Below, one piece after another: positions 9,485 through 18,435 of a stretch of DNA of 64,000 bases. The position numbers were made by a program, and so were the translations under genes. This stretch comes from Mucilaginibacter sp. OK283. GTDB taxonomy: Bacteria; Bacteroidota; Bacteroidia; Sphingobacteriales; Sphingobacteriaceae. A model generated the notes under the pieces. That model did no database searches. It saw only the letters and a program-made list of their open reading frames with translations, and was not told the DNA's origin. The stretch spans positions 124,001 to 188,000 of the forward strand of contig NZ_FODR01000008.1 of the NCBI RefSeq assembly GCF_900110415.1, written 5' to 3'. Position 1 is the first letter of the stretch. Each line of letters starts with the position of its first letter.

Positions 9485-10837
9485 ATGTCTGTTTTAAAAC
9501 CCCGTTTAAGTTTCTGGCAAATCATTAACATGAATGTCGGTTTTTTTGGTATCCAGTATAGTTTCGGGCTTCAGCAAACGGCTATAAACCCGTTATATAC
9601 TTTTTTGCACGCCAGGCCCGAAGACCTGCCACTGCTTAATTTAGCAGGGCCAATGACAGGTTTGCTCATCCAGCCACTTATTGGTGCACTGAGCGACAGG
9701 ACATGGCACCCGCGCTGGGGCCGGCGTAAGCCTTTCTTTTTAATAGGAGCCATTTTTTGCAGCATTTGCCTGTTTGCATTCCCCTTTAGCCGGGCTTTAT
9801 GGATGGCGGTTGGTTTACTGTGGATATTAGATGCAGCCAATAATACCGCCATGGAACCTTACCGGGCATTTATAGCCGATAAGCTACCCGAAAAGCAACG
9901 GGCCTTTGGCTTTTTAACACAAAGTTTTTTTACTGGCCTGGGTATTACCCTGGCCAACTTATCCCTTGGCTTTTTTAAAAATATCATATCGGGCAGTACA
10001 AAAACCAGCGATGGGCAGTCGGGTATCCCCTACTGGGTTTTCGGGTCGTTTTTTGTGGGTGCCATCTGCTCTATCGTTTCGGTCATCTGGTCGGTAACCA
10101 CTACGCCCGAAATTCCTCCTTCCGAAGCGGAATTGGCCGAACTAAGGAGCAGGAAGAGAGGCCTTTTTGAACCGGTAAAAGAAATTTTTGCAGCTATTAA
10201 AGATATGCCTGGCACTATGTGGAAACTGGCATTGGTGTACCTGTTTCAATGGTATGCCATGTTTTGCTACTGGCAGTTTGTATCGTTAAGTATAGCTAAA
10301 TCGGTATTTCATACCACGCCCGATGGGAACAAAGAGTTGTATGAGCAGGCCGTAGTATGGGCGGGCAAGGTAAACGGATTTTATAATATAGTTACCTTTT
10401 GTTCGGCGTTTGGTTTGGTTTGGCTTGCACACAAGTTCAGCGCCAAGTACGTGCATATTGGTTGTCTGCTGATGGCCGGTGCCGCCTTGCTGATATTCCC
10501 GCACCTTACCGACAGAAATTTGTTGTTTGCACCAATGGTAGGCTTTGGTATAGCCTGGGCCAGCATGATGGGCGTACCTTACATTATGGTAATAGGCAGC
10601 ATCCCCAAAGAGCGGTATGGCGTTTATATGGGCATCATCAACATGATGATTGTTGTACCTATGATATTGCAAACCATTAGCTTTGGCTTTATTTATAAAA
10701 ATTTCCTGGGCGATAACCCCTTAAATGCCATCACTTTTGCAGGGGTGCTATTATTAATTGCAGCTGCAGCAACCATACGCATTAAAAAAGATACCATTAC
10801 AGATGATGTGATAGTACCAGCCGGAGCAGTGCATTAA
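9485..10837 (+). CDS. MFS sugar transporter, SLC45/sucrose-symporter-like
   Basis: 450 aa with about 12 hydrophobic segments. The loop after TM2 reads GALSDRTWHPRWGRRKPF, the D-R-x-RWGRRKPF signature of sucrose/maltose-type proton symporters (SLC45 and GPH-like MFS). It is 44 bases after the short DUF6377-like gene and about 50 bases before the amylosucrase, in one direction, so all three are probably cotranscribed under the LacI operator. With amylosucrase next door, sucrose is the most likely substrate. Maltose or a related disaccharide cannot be excluded from sequence. Confidence 0.88.
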   Translation: MSVLKPRLSFWQIINMNVGFFGIQYSFGLQQTAINPLYTFLHARPEDLPLLNLAGPMTGLLIQPLIGALSDRTWHPRWGRRKPFFLIGAIFCSICLFAFPFSRALWMAVGLLWILDAANNTAMEPYRAFIADKLPEKQRAFGFLTQSFFTGLGITLANLSLGFFKNIISGSTKTSDGQSGIPYWVFGSFFVGAICSIVSVIWSVTTTPEIPPSEAELAELRSRKRGLFEPVKEIFAAIKDMPGTMWKLALVYLFQWYAMFCYWQFVSLSIAKSVFHTTPDGNKELYEQAVVWAGKVNGFYNIVTFCSAFGLVWLAHKFSAKYVHIGCLLMAGAALLIFPHLTDRNLLFAPMVGFGIAWASMMGVPYIMVIGSIPKERYGVYMGIINMMIVVPMILQTISFGFIYKNFLGDNPLNAITFAGVLLLIAAAATIRIKKDTITDDVIVPAGAVH

Positions 10838-10888
10838 CGATATGGACAACCTGTTTTATCAACCCATTTTTGGATAAAAATTATAATC

Positions 10889-12835
10889 GTGTACAACCAT
10901 CAATTACATCAGCAGGTTAACAGTATTTTAAACCAATACAAACTTGACATAGCCGGCACCGACAATGCATTTTACATACGGCTGATGACCAGTGCCGATA
11001 CCATACAAGACCTTTATCAGGAGATCTACGGCAACCACCCGGCCGCTGCACCTGTGTTTGAACAACTGTTCTTAAATATCATCAAAGCCTATTCAAAAAG
11101 GCCGGCGGCGTTTAAAAATAAAGATGAAGCAAAAGCTGCAACGGACAACTGGTTTTTAAGCAACCAAATTACCGGCATGAGCCTTTACGTAGATAGGTTT
11201 TGCGGCACGTTAACCAACCTGGGCAATAAACTGGCCTATTTTGAAAATCTGGGTGTAAACTTTTTGCACCTGATGCCCTTATTTGAAAGCCCGCCGACTG
11301 CAAGCGATGGCGGGTACGCGGTATCTGATTTCAGAAAAATAGATGAACGGTTTGGATCATTGGCCGATTTAAAACGGCTGCGACGGAAGATGGACACCAA
11401 ACAAATGTACCTCATGACGGATATTGTGCTTAACCATACATCCAACCTGCATGAATGGGCGTTAAAGGCAAAAAATGGCGACCCTAAATACCAGGACTAT
11501 TTTTACATGTATGATGACAGGGCAATTCCAGATCAATACGACCAAAGCATGCCCGAAATTTTCCCGGAAAGCTCGCCCGGGAATTTTACTTACATACCGG
11601 AGTGTAATAAATGGGTAATGACCGTGTTCCACCACTACCAATGGGACTTAAATTATACCAACCCCGCTGTGTTCCTGGAGATGTTGGATATCGTGCTTTT
11701 TTATGCCAACCTGGGTGTAGATATTCTGCGGATTGACGCACCCGCGTTTATCTGGAAGCAATTGGGCACCAATTGCCAAAACCTGCCGCAGGCACATGCC
11801 TTGTTGCGCCTTATTAAGCAATGCGTATTGGTAGCATCGCCCGGGATGGCGCTGCTTGGCGAAGCTATTGTGGCCCCCGCCGAGATTATGAAGTACTTTG
11901 GCAATGGCCGGTTTACCGCTAAAGAATGCGACTTTGCTTACAACGCCACCCAAATGGCGCTACAATGGGATATGCTGGCCACAGGCGACACCCGTGTAAT
12001 GCTTGCCGCGCAAAACCAATTGCAACAAAAACCATACGGCGCCTCATGGATTACCTATACCAGGTGCCATGACGATATTGGTTTAGGCTACGATGATGAA
12101 ATGATCAGGAGGGCGGGCTACGATCCCTATCGCCATCGCCGGTTTTTGCAGGATTATTATACAGGCAATTTTGTATCGAGCCCATCGGCAGGCGCTTTAT
12201 TTTCGGCGAACCCCCAAACGGGCGATGCCCGCATCAGCGGTTCGCTGGCTTCATTATGCGGCCTTGAAAAGGCAATACAACGTAACGATACAGGTGCAAT
12301 AAACACGGCCATTCAAAAAATTTTACTGATGCAGGCGCACAGCTTTTTTCTTGGCGGCATACCCATGATTTTTTATGGTGATGAAGCCGGCTATACAAAC
12401 GACTACTCCTATTTAACCGATGAGGCTAAAAGTTATGATAACCGGTGGATGCACCGCCCGGTGATTGACTGGCAAAAAAACGATTTGATAAATACCCCCG
12501 GAACAGTTGAAAATATTATTTTTTCGGGCACTCAAAAGTTAATCTCCATACGCAAAAAATTACCGGCCGTGGCCGATCATAATAACCTGAATTGGTTTAA
12601 GCCTTATAACATTCATGTAGCGGGCTACGCCAGGACTTATGAAAACAAAACCTTTTACGGTGTATTTAATTTCAGTAACGAGGTATGCTATCTTGCATGG
12701 GCAGCCTTTGGGTTAAATGAGGGTATTACAACGCAGTTAACCGACCATTGGACCGGCATTGAATACGATATTGCCAATAGTGATGGATACCTGATCATTG
12801 AACCCTTCGGTTTTCATTTAATGGAGGTTTTATAA
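10889..12835 (+). CDS. Amylosucrase-like GH13 enzyme
   Basis: 648 aa from a GTG start at 10889; no in-frame upstream ATG was found. It is full length for amylosucrase (GH13_4) and the match runs end to end. Catalytic residues are in place: nucleophile D283 (VDILRIDAPAFIWK), acid/base E325 (LLGEAIV) and stabiliser D395 (TRCHDDIG). The stretch after the nucleophile (WKQLGTNCQNLPQAHALLR) closely resembles the amylosucrase of Neisseria. The family splits sucrose, adds the glucose to an alpha-1,4-glucan and releases fructose. No signal peptide is present, so it acts in the cytoplasm on imported sucrose. Sucrose hydrolase or isomaltulose-type activity in the same subfamily is a lesser alternative. 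Confidence 0.88.
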   Translation: MYNHQLHQQVNSILNQYKLDIAGTDNAFYIRLMTSADTIQDLYQEIYGNHPAAAPVFEQLFLNIIKAYSKRPAAFKNKDEAKAATDNWFLSNQITGMSLYVDRFCGTLTNLGNKLAYFENLGVNFLHLMPLFESPPTASDGGYAVSDFRKIDERFGSLADLKRLRRKMDTKQMYLMTDIVLNHTSNLHEWALKAKNGDPKYQDYFYMYDDRAIPDQYDQSMPEIFPESSPGNFTYIPECNKWVMTVFHHYQWDLNYTNPAVFLEMLDIVLFYANLGVDILRIDAPAFIWKQLGTNCQNLPQAHALLRLIKQCVLVASPGMALLGEAIVAPAEIMKYFGNGRFTAKECDFAYNATQMALQWDMLATGDTRVMLAAQNQLQQKPYGASWITYTRCHDDIGLGYDDEMIRRAGYDPYRHRRFLQDYYTGNFVSSPSAGALFSANPQTGDARISGSLASLCGLEKAIQRNDTGAINTAIQKILLMQAHSFFLGGIPMIFYGDEAGYTNDYSYLTDEAKSYDNRWMHRPVIDWQKNDLINTPGTVENIIFSGTQKLISIRKKLPAVADHNNLNWFKPYNIHVAGYARTYENKTFYGVFNFSNEVCYLAWAAFGLNEGITTQLTDHWTGIEYDIANSDGYLIIEPFGFHLMEVL

Positions 12836-12927
12836 CCCCGATCCATCAATATTTTTGATAGTAACTGGGCGGCCTATGTTCCAACCATTTGTCCTTTTCA
12901 TTTTGTAGCACATATCATTTTGTGCAG

Positions 12928-12939
12928 TGACCATCGTCA
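12928..12939. promoter_or_regulatory. Crp/Fnr-like site upstream of universal stress protein
   Basis: TGACCATCGTCA fits the TGA-N6-TCA core of Crp/Fnr-family sites and is immediately followed by TACTTTTG (12940-12947), a full match to the Bacteroidota -7 promoter element TAnnTTTG. It is one of four similar sites near stress or fermentation genes in this window. Function is inferred. Confidence 0.45.
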
Positions 12940-12947
12940 TACTTTTG
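12940..12947 (+). promoter_or_regulatory. Putative -7 promoter element of usp gene
   Basis: TACTTTTG matches TAnnTTTG, the -7 consensus of Bacteroidota housekeeping promoters. A TTTG lies at 12919-12922, 17 bases upstream, slightly closer than the usual spacing of about 19-21. The usp start codon is 45 bases downstream. Confidence 0.55.
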
Positions 12948-12991
12948 CACGGGCACTTTAGCCAATTTTACTCCCGGTTAAATGGCAAGAA

Positions 12992-13846
12992 ATGAAAACA
13001 TTATTAATTCCTACCGATTTTTCAGATAACGCCGGGCATGCAGCCGAATATGGCTATTACCTGGCTAAACAAATGAGGGCAAATGTATTGCTGTGCAATG
13101 CAGTAATTGTACCGGCAGAAATGCCGCAAGCGGGATTTACAGGCTGGCCGATAGAAGAAAACGAATTGCTGATAGATGATAGTACCGCTGAATTACAGCG
13201 TTTAAAAGCCCATCTTGAACTTACTGACCAAACAGACACCTTCAGGCCCGAAGTTGGTTATGTAAATGAAGCAGGCCGGGTTACTGATGTAGTGAACGCA
13301 AACTGCGCAACTGCCGATGTTGGTCTTGTTGTTATCGGCAGGCATGGTAATAGCGGGTGGGGCGGATTTTTATTAGCAAATCATTGCAGCGCCCTCATTG
13401 ATGCAGCTAAGAAGCCACTGCTGGTCGTTCCGCCCGAGGCGGATGTAAGGATGGTTAAAAAGATCGCTTTCGCTACTGATTTTAACAAAATCGGGAAAGA
13501 CATGAAATCTATATATGAACTAATAGCATTAGCCCGGCCCCTTAATGCCGAAATTCTGTTGACCCATGTTTATACCGATAAGCACCATTCTGCGGCACTT
13601 CAGTTGCTGATAGATCAGTTGCTCACCGAACTATCTAACAAAGCCGATTATCCCCACATTTATTACCGTGCGCTGGAGGATACCAATGCCGAAAAAGGCC
13701 TTACCCGGCTATGTGAGCATGGGCAGGTAGATATCCTGGCTATGAACCATGGCCCCTATAGTTTTATTGATGATATTTTAAGCTTAAGCCATACGAAAAA
13801 AATGGCTGCCCAACTGTCTGTTCCTTTACTGGTTTTCCGGGCGTAA
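12992..13846 (+). CDS. Tandem-domain universal stress protein (UspA family)
   Basis: 284 aa with two Usp folds in tandem. The first (about residues 1-147) starts MKTLLIPTDFSDNAGHAAEY and has a clear nucleotide-binding loop VVIGRHGNSGWGGFLLANHC. The second (about 150-284, KIAFATDFNKIGKDM) has a degenerate loop (AMNHGPYSFIDDIL). Two-domain Usp proteins of this length are common in Bacteroidota. The gene is transcribed alone, with its own promoter and a terminator-like hairpin behind it, just before the acetate kinase/phosphoketolase operon. Such proteins accumulate under starvation or low oxygen; the specific role is unknown. Confidence 0.92.
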   Translation: MKTLLIPTDFSDNAGHAAEYGYYLAKQMRANVLLCNAVIVPAEMPQAGFTGWPIEENELLIDDSTAELQRLKAHLELTDQTDTFRPEVGYVNEAGRVTDVVNANCATADVGLVVIGRHGNSGWGGFLLANHCSALIDAAKKPLLVVPPEADVRMVKKIAFATDFNKIGKDMKSIYELIALARPLNAEILLTHVYTDKHHSAALQLLIDQLLTELSNKADYPHIYYRALEDTNAEKGLTRLCEHGQVDILAMNHGPYSFIDDILSLSHTKKMAAQLSVPLLVFRA

Positions 13847-13872
13847 TTGATTTGGAAACCAGCTAACTAAAC

Positions 13873-13904
13873 AAAACGCTGCCTGCACTCCGGGCGGCGT
13901 TTTG
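13873..13904 (+). terminator. Terminator-like hairpin after usp
   Basis: AAAACGCTGCC pairs with GGGCGGCGTTTT around a short loop, 27 bases after the usp stop codon, and is followed by a T-rich stretch. This fits intrinsic termination. Confidence 0.7.
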
Positions 13905-14347
13905 CTATTTATGGTAAGGAAAAACAACTTCTACCGCCAGCACATGCGTTTAATTGGGTTAACATAACTTAACACATTTCAAATATATTTTTTATAAATA
14001 TTTAATAATCAATATTTTATATTTTAACATGGTTAACACTAAATTGATCGTGCAATTTAGAAGCATCCAGATATTTGTGCCTGTTGTTGGTCAATACAAG
14101 TCCCTTTGATACCTGGATCACTTAACCACGATCAGCTAATAAAAACAAGGTATCGTTTGATGCTTATATCTTTCCGACCCCATAAGCTTATTCCGTTAGC
14201 GATTATTAAATGACAGCTTATTGCCGTTAAGTATTTAGATGTGTTTGCCCTGCTTCTACCTCCTTAATATTTAACACAAAATTCTATCACAAATACACCA
14301 GGAAAATTCAAAACATTTTAATACCCATCGGGTTGTACCTAAGGATA

Positions 14348-14359
14348 TGATATACATCA
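14348..14359. promoter_or_regulatory. Fnr/Crp-like box upstream of ackA
   Basis: TGATATACATCA is TGAT-N4-ATCA, the core of Fnr-type sites. It lies 93 bp before the ackA start. If TAGCTTCG (14405-14412) is the -7 element, the site is centred roughly 60-65 bp before transcription start, a usual activating distance. Not tested. Confidence 0.5.
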
Positions 14360-14451
14360 CTATTTATGGTCATGAACGTCATTCCCCGAGCCGGTAGTAA
14401 GCTATAGCTTCGCATTGTAGTCCATTTTAAAACTACACGATTAAAACAGGT

Positions 14452-15660
14452 ATGGCGGTCTCCTTAAATACTTTTCTGTTAACCATTAATTGCGGTTCAT
14501 CAAGCCTTAAATTTAGTTTGTACCATACGGGTTCGCTGCAGCAGGAGTTATCGGGCAGTGTAAACGCTATTGGCAGTGCATCAAGCAAACTTGTGATAAA
14601 CAAGCAGGAACAAGCGCTGCCCGGCCACCCCGCCGGATTTAAAAACCTGGATGCAGCAGTAAAAGCCGTAATCCGTTGGGTTAAAAAAAGCCCATACAAC
14701 AATAGGCTGCTGGCCATAGGGCACCGGTTGGTGCAGGGCGGACCAAACCACCGGGCACCGCAACTCATAACAGACGATTTACTGAAAACCCTGCACCAAT
14801 ATATTTACCTGGCGCCTAACCACCTGCCCGATGAAATAAAAGCTATCAAAGCATTCCAACAAGCTTTTGCGCAGTTGCCACAGGTAGCCTGCTTTGATAC
14901 GGCCTTCCACGCTGATATGCCGGATGAAGCTAAATATTACCCCCTGCCCGATAAATACCGGGAACAAGGCCTGCTGCATTATGGCTTTCATGGCCTTTCG
15001 TACCAATACATTATGCAAAAACTGGCCGCCGATGGTATTAATGTGAATAAACAAAATATCATTATAGCTCATTTGGGCAATGGCGCCAGCATGGCCGCTG
15101 TAAAAAATGGTATCAGCGTAGAAACTACCATGGGCCTTAGCCCTATTGGCGGCCTGGTAATGGGTACCCGTTCCGGTGATCTTGACCCCGGCGTTGTGCT
15201 GTTCCTGCTGAAACAAGGGCGGCTCACTACTACACAGCTGGATACTTTACTTAGTAAACAATCGGGGTTAAAGGCCATTGCAGGCAAAAGCGATGTGCAG
15301 GAATTGCTGGGCCTGGCTGCCCATGACGCCAAAGCCCGCGCGGCCATTACCACATTTTGTTACCAGGCACGCAAGTTTATCGGTTCGCTGGCAGCGGCGA
15401 TGGGCGGGTTAGACCTGCTGGTTTTTACCGGCGGCATAGGCGAGCATTCGGCAGTTATCCGGGAACTGATCTGCCACAACCTGTTCTTTTTAGGCATCAA
15501 CATCGACGAAAAATTGAACAACCATCACAACGAAAACATCTCGTCACCAACAGGCAAGGTAAAGGTTATGATGCTAAAAACCAATGAAGAAGCAATGATT
15601 GCACAACATACACAAACTATTATTTTAAAACAAAACTCACCATGGAAACCGAAATTTTAG
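14452..15660 (+). CDS. ackA: Acetate kinase
   Basis: 402 aa, normal length. The N-terminal signature LLTINCGSSSLKFSLYH and the internal signature MGLSPIGGLVMGTRSGDLDP are both present, with the C-terminal ASKHA motif LLVFTGGIGEHSAVIRE. The enzyme makes acetate and ATP from acetyl phosphate. The phosphoketolase gene starts 19 bases before the ackA stop, so translation is coupled and acetyl phosphate made by Xfp feeds AckA directly. No phosphotransacetylase gene is nearby, as is usual for xfp-ackA pairs. An Fnr/Crp-like box upstream suggests control by redox state or carbon status. Confidence 0.97.
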   Translation: MAVSLNTFLLTINCGSSSLKFSLYHTGSLQQELSGSVNAIGSASSKLVINKQEQALPGHPAGFKNLDAAVKAVIRWVKKSPYNNRLLAIGHRLVQGGPNHRAPQLITDDLLKTLHQYIYLAPNHLPDEIKAIKAFQQAFAQLPQVACFDTAFHADMPDEAKYYPLPDKYREQGLLHYGFHGLSYQYIMQKLAADGINVNKQNIIIAHLGNGASMAAVKNGISVETTMGLSPIGGLVMGTRSGDLDPGVVLFLLKQGRLTTTQLDTLLSKQSGLKAIAGKSDVQELLGLAAHDAKARAAITTFCYQARKFIGSLAAAMGGLDLLVFTGGIGEHSAVIRELICHNLFFLGINIDEKLNNHHNENISSPTGKVKVMMLKTNEEAMIAQHTQTIILKQNSPWKPKF

Positions 15661-18026
15661 ATATAGAACAGGCTGAATTATCGCCCGAACTATTAAGAAA
15701 AATACACGCCTACTGGCGCGCTGCAAATTACATATCGGTAGGGCAATTGTACCTGCACCACAACCCATTGTTAAAAGAACCGCTTAAGCTGGAGCATGTA
15801 AAAAACATGCTGCTGGGGCATTGGGGCACCACACCGGGGCAAAACTTTATTTATACGCACCTAAACCGTATCATCAATAAATATGATCTGAATATGATCT
15901 ATGTTTCTGGTCCGGGACATGGCGGGCCGGCTGTTGTTGCCGGCACCTACCTGGAAGGAACATACACAGAAGTTTATCCTGATATTACACAAGATGAAGA
16001 CGGCCTGCGGAAACTGTTCACCCGGTTTTCTTATCCCGGCGGCATATCCAGCCACGCTTCGCCGCAAACGCCGGGCTCTATCCACGAAGGTGGCGAGCTG
16101 GGCTATTCCCTAAGCCATTCATTTGGCGCGGTGCTGGATAACCCCGACCTGGTGGTTGCCTGTGTTGTAGGCGATGGCGAAGCCGAAACCGGCCCTTTGG
16201 CAACAGCCTGGCACTCCAACAAATTCCTGAACCCGCTTACCGATGGGACTGTATTGCCTATACTGCACCTGAACGGTTATAAGATCTCTAACCCCACCGT
16301 ATTAGCCCGCATCACCCACGAAGAGTTGGAGCAACTGTTCCGCGGCTACGGCTGGAACCCCATTTTTGTGGAAGGCGAAGACCCTGAGCAAATGCACAAG
16401 GACATGGCCGCCGCGCTTGACTATGCGGTTGACCGCATTAAACAAATAAAATATGATGCCGGGCGACCCAATACCGAACGCCCGCGCTGGCCAATGATCG
16501 TATTACGGTCGCCCAAGGGCTGGACAGGGCCTAAGGAAGTGGATGGACATAAAATTGAAGGCAACTTCCGTTCGCACCAGATCCCGCTGGCAGTTTCTGC
16601 TTCGGCACCGCCCGAACATTTACAAATGCTGGAAGACTGGATGAAAAGTTACCATCCCGAAGAATTATTTGACGAACAGGGCAAACTGGTGCCCGAACTG
16701 GCAGAACTGGCGCCAAAAGGCGACCGGCGGATGGGTGCCAATCCGCATACCAATGGCGGTAATTTACTGCGCGATTTGCGACTGCCCGATTTTAGGGACT
16801 ATGCCACCACGGTGGAAAGCCCCGGCGTTAACGGCGAAGGTGATACTTACGTAAGCGGGCGCTTTTTACGCGATGTGATCAAGGCAAACCAGGAAAAACG
16901 AAACTTCAGGATATTTGGGCCCGATGAAACCGTATCAAACCGACTGGATGCTGTATTTGAAGTAACCAACCGCCAGTGGGACGCCCCAATAATTCCGTAC
17001 GACGAATTCCTGGCAGCAGATGGCAGCGTAATGGAAATGCTGAGCGAGCACCAATGCGAAGGCTGGCTGGAAGGCTACCTGCTTACCGGAAGGCATGGCC
17101 TGTTTAACTGTTACGAAGCCTTTATCCATATTGTCGATTCGATGTTTAACCAGCATGCCAAATGGTTAAAAACAACGCTCGAACTGCCCTGGCGCAGGCG
17201 CATAGCATCGCTTAATATTTTATTGACCTCTACCGTTTGGCGGCAGGACCATAACGGCTTCACTCACCAGGACCCCGGCTTTATTGACCATGTGGTAAAC
17301 AAAAAAGCCAACATTGTGCGGGTTTATTTACCGCCCGATGCCAACTGCCTATTATCGGTAATGGATCATTGCCTGCGCAGCTATCATTATGTAAACGTTA
17401 TTGTGGCAGGTAAACACCCCGCACCGCAATGGCTTAATATGCAACAGGCGGTTGAGCATTGTACCCGCGGCATAGGGATCTGGGATTTTGCCAGCAACGA
17501 CCAGGAAGCCGAACCGGATGTGGTAATGGCCTGCAGCGGCGATGTGCCAACTTTAGAAACACTTGCAGCGGTATCGATTTTAAGGGAACACCTGCCCGAG
17601 CTAAAAATAAGGGTTGTTAACGTTGTAGACCTGTTTAAACTTCAAAAAAGCACCGAACATACGCATGGCCTCAGCGATAAAGATTATGACGCGTTGTTCA
17701 CCATTGATAAGCCCGTGGTGTTTGCTTTCCATGGCTACCCATGGCTGGTACACCGCTTAACCTATAACCGCGCCAATAATGCTAATATGCATGTGCGGGG
17801 TTATAAAGAGGAAGGCACCATCACCACATCTTTTGACATGACCGTACTTAACGAAATGGACCGCTTTCACCTGGTAATGGATGTTATTGACCGCCTGCCG
17901 CAAACGGGCAGCAAAGGCGTTTATCTTAAACAGTACCTAACAGATAAGCTTACCAAACACAAGCAATATATTAAAGCCAACGGCAAGGATATGCCCGAAA
18001 TACTTAACTGGAAATGGAAACAATAG
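15642..18026 (+). CDS. xfp: Xylulose-5-phosphate/fructose-6-phosphate phosphoketolase
   Basis: 794 aa, full length for the family. Residues 88-105 (VSGPGHGGPAVVAGTYLE) and 131-151 (YPGGISSHASPQTPGSIHEG) are family signatures, and GDGEAETGP (177-185) is the thiamine-diphosphate/Mg motif. The C-terminal domain (HGYPWLVHRLTYNR) is intact. The enzyme cleaves xylulose 5-phosphate or fructose 6-phosphate with phosphate to acetyl phosphate plus glyceraldehyde 3-phosphate or erythrose 4-phosphate. It overlaps ackA by 19 bases and the next small gene by 13. Dual or single substrate use cannot be decided from sequence alone. Confidence 0.97.
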   Translation: METEILDIEQAELSPELLRKIHAYWRAANYISVGQLYLHHNPLLKEPLKLEHVKNMLLGHWGTTPGQNFIYTHLNRIINKYDLNMIYVSGPGHGGPAVVAGTYLEGTYTEVYPDITQDEDGLRKLFTRFSYPGGISSHASPQTPGSIHEGGELGYSLSHSFGAVLDNPDLVVACVVGDGEAETGPLATAWHSNKFLNPLTDGTVLPILHLNGYKISNPTVLARITHEELEQLFRGYGWNPIFVEGEDPEQMHKDMAAALDYAVDRIKQIKYDAGRPNTERPRWPMIVLRSPKGWTGPKEVDGHKIEGNFRSHQIPLAVSASAPPEHLQMLEDWMKSYHPEELFDEQGKLVPELAELAPKGDRRMGANPHTNGGNLLRDLRLPDFRDYATTVESPGVNGEGDTYVSGRFLRDVIKANQEKRNFRIFGPDETVSNRLDAVFEVTNRQWDAPIIPYDEFLAADGSVMEMLSEHQCEGWLEGYLLTGRHGLFNCYEAFIHIVDSMFNQHAKWLKTTLELPWRRRIASLNILLTSTVWRQDHNGFTHQDPGFIDHVVNKKANIVRVYLPPDANCLLSVMDHCLRSYHYVNVIVAGKHPAPQWLNMQQAVEHCTRGIGIWDFASNDQEAEPDVVMACSGDVPTLETLAAVSILREHLPELKIRVVNVVDLFKLQKSTEHTHGLSDKDYDALFTIDKPVVFAFHGYPWLVHRLTYNRANNANMHVRGYKEEGTITTSFDMTVLNEMDRFHLVMDVIDRLPQTGSKGVYLKQYLTDKLTKHKQYIKANGKDMPEILNWKWKQ

Positions 18027-18433
18027 AACAAGAGGTAGTTGTAAGGCCCGATATGCATACCTATTACCGCAGCTATCGCGTTGATAAAAATGACACCGGA
18101 ATAAAAATGATACCGGCAAATGACTTTAGCCTGGTTGGTGCCCGATTGACAGACCGGCATAATGTTATTTATACTTTACAGCCGGATTATGAGCAATATT
18201 ATCAAACAACCAGTTTGGTAAAAGCTATGGAAAAAGCCAAGGAAGGTGCCCTGGCATCCATAAATGAGTTAATTAAACGCGGCGACGACGGTGTGGCCGC
18301 ATTATTGCAATACAGGATAGACCATTACGAAGATTTACATGTAAATCTGGTTGATGCCAACATCCAATTGGTTGAACAGCAGATAGTGGAAGATAGGTAT
18401 TTTAAATGGACACCTTATAGGATTAAAAGTTAA
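18014..18433 (+). CDS. Small uncharacterised protein between xfp and glucan phosphorylase
   Basis: 139 aa, not recognised. It has no signal peptide, membrane segment or cysteine and looks like a soluble cytoplasmic protein with a helical C-terminal half (SLVKAMEKAKEGALASINEL). Its start overlaps the xfp stop by 13 bases and its stop is 2 bases before the phosphorylase start, so it is translated as part of the operon and its product probably acts with one of these enzymes. No function is proposed. Confidence 0.8.
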   Translation: METIEQEVVVRPDMHTYYRSYRVDKNDTGIKMIPANDFSLVGARLTDRHNVIYTLQPDYEQYYQTTSLVKAMEKAKEGALASINELIKRGDDGVAALLQYRIDHYEDLHVNLVDANIQLVEQQIVEDRYFKWTPYRIKS

Positions 18434-18435
18434 AT

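Larger units (their letters stand above)
13847..14451. other. 605-bp intergenic region upstream of ackA
   Basis: Very AT-rich and without a credible gene. After the usp terminator it holds an A/T tract around 13976-14035, a direct repeat AGCTTATT(G)CCGTTA starting at 14185 and 14215 (30 bp apart), a Crp/Fnr-like site at 14348-14359, and TAGCTTCG at 14405-14412, one mismatch from the -7 consensus. The length suggests complex control of the ackA-xfp operon. Confidence 0.5.

Noticed and set aside
10286..10680. Open frames on both strands inside the sugar transporter gene
   Set aside because: Shadows of the transporter reading frame; low complexity, His/Tyr-rich products with no family pattern.
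12853..12867. ATCAA-TATTT-TTGAT hairpin after the amylosucrase gene
   Set aside because: Short, AT-only stem with no T run; too weak to call a terminator.
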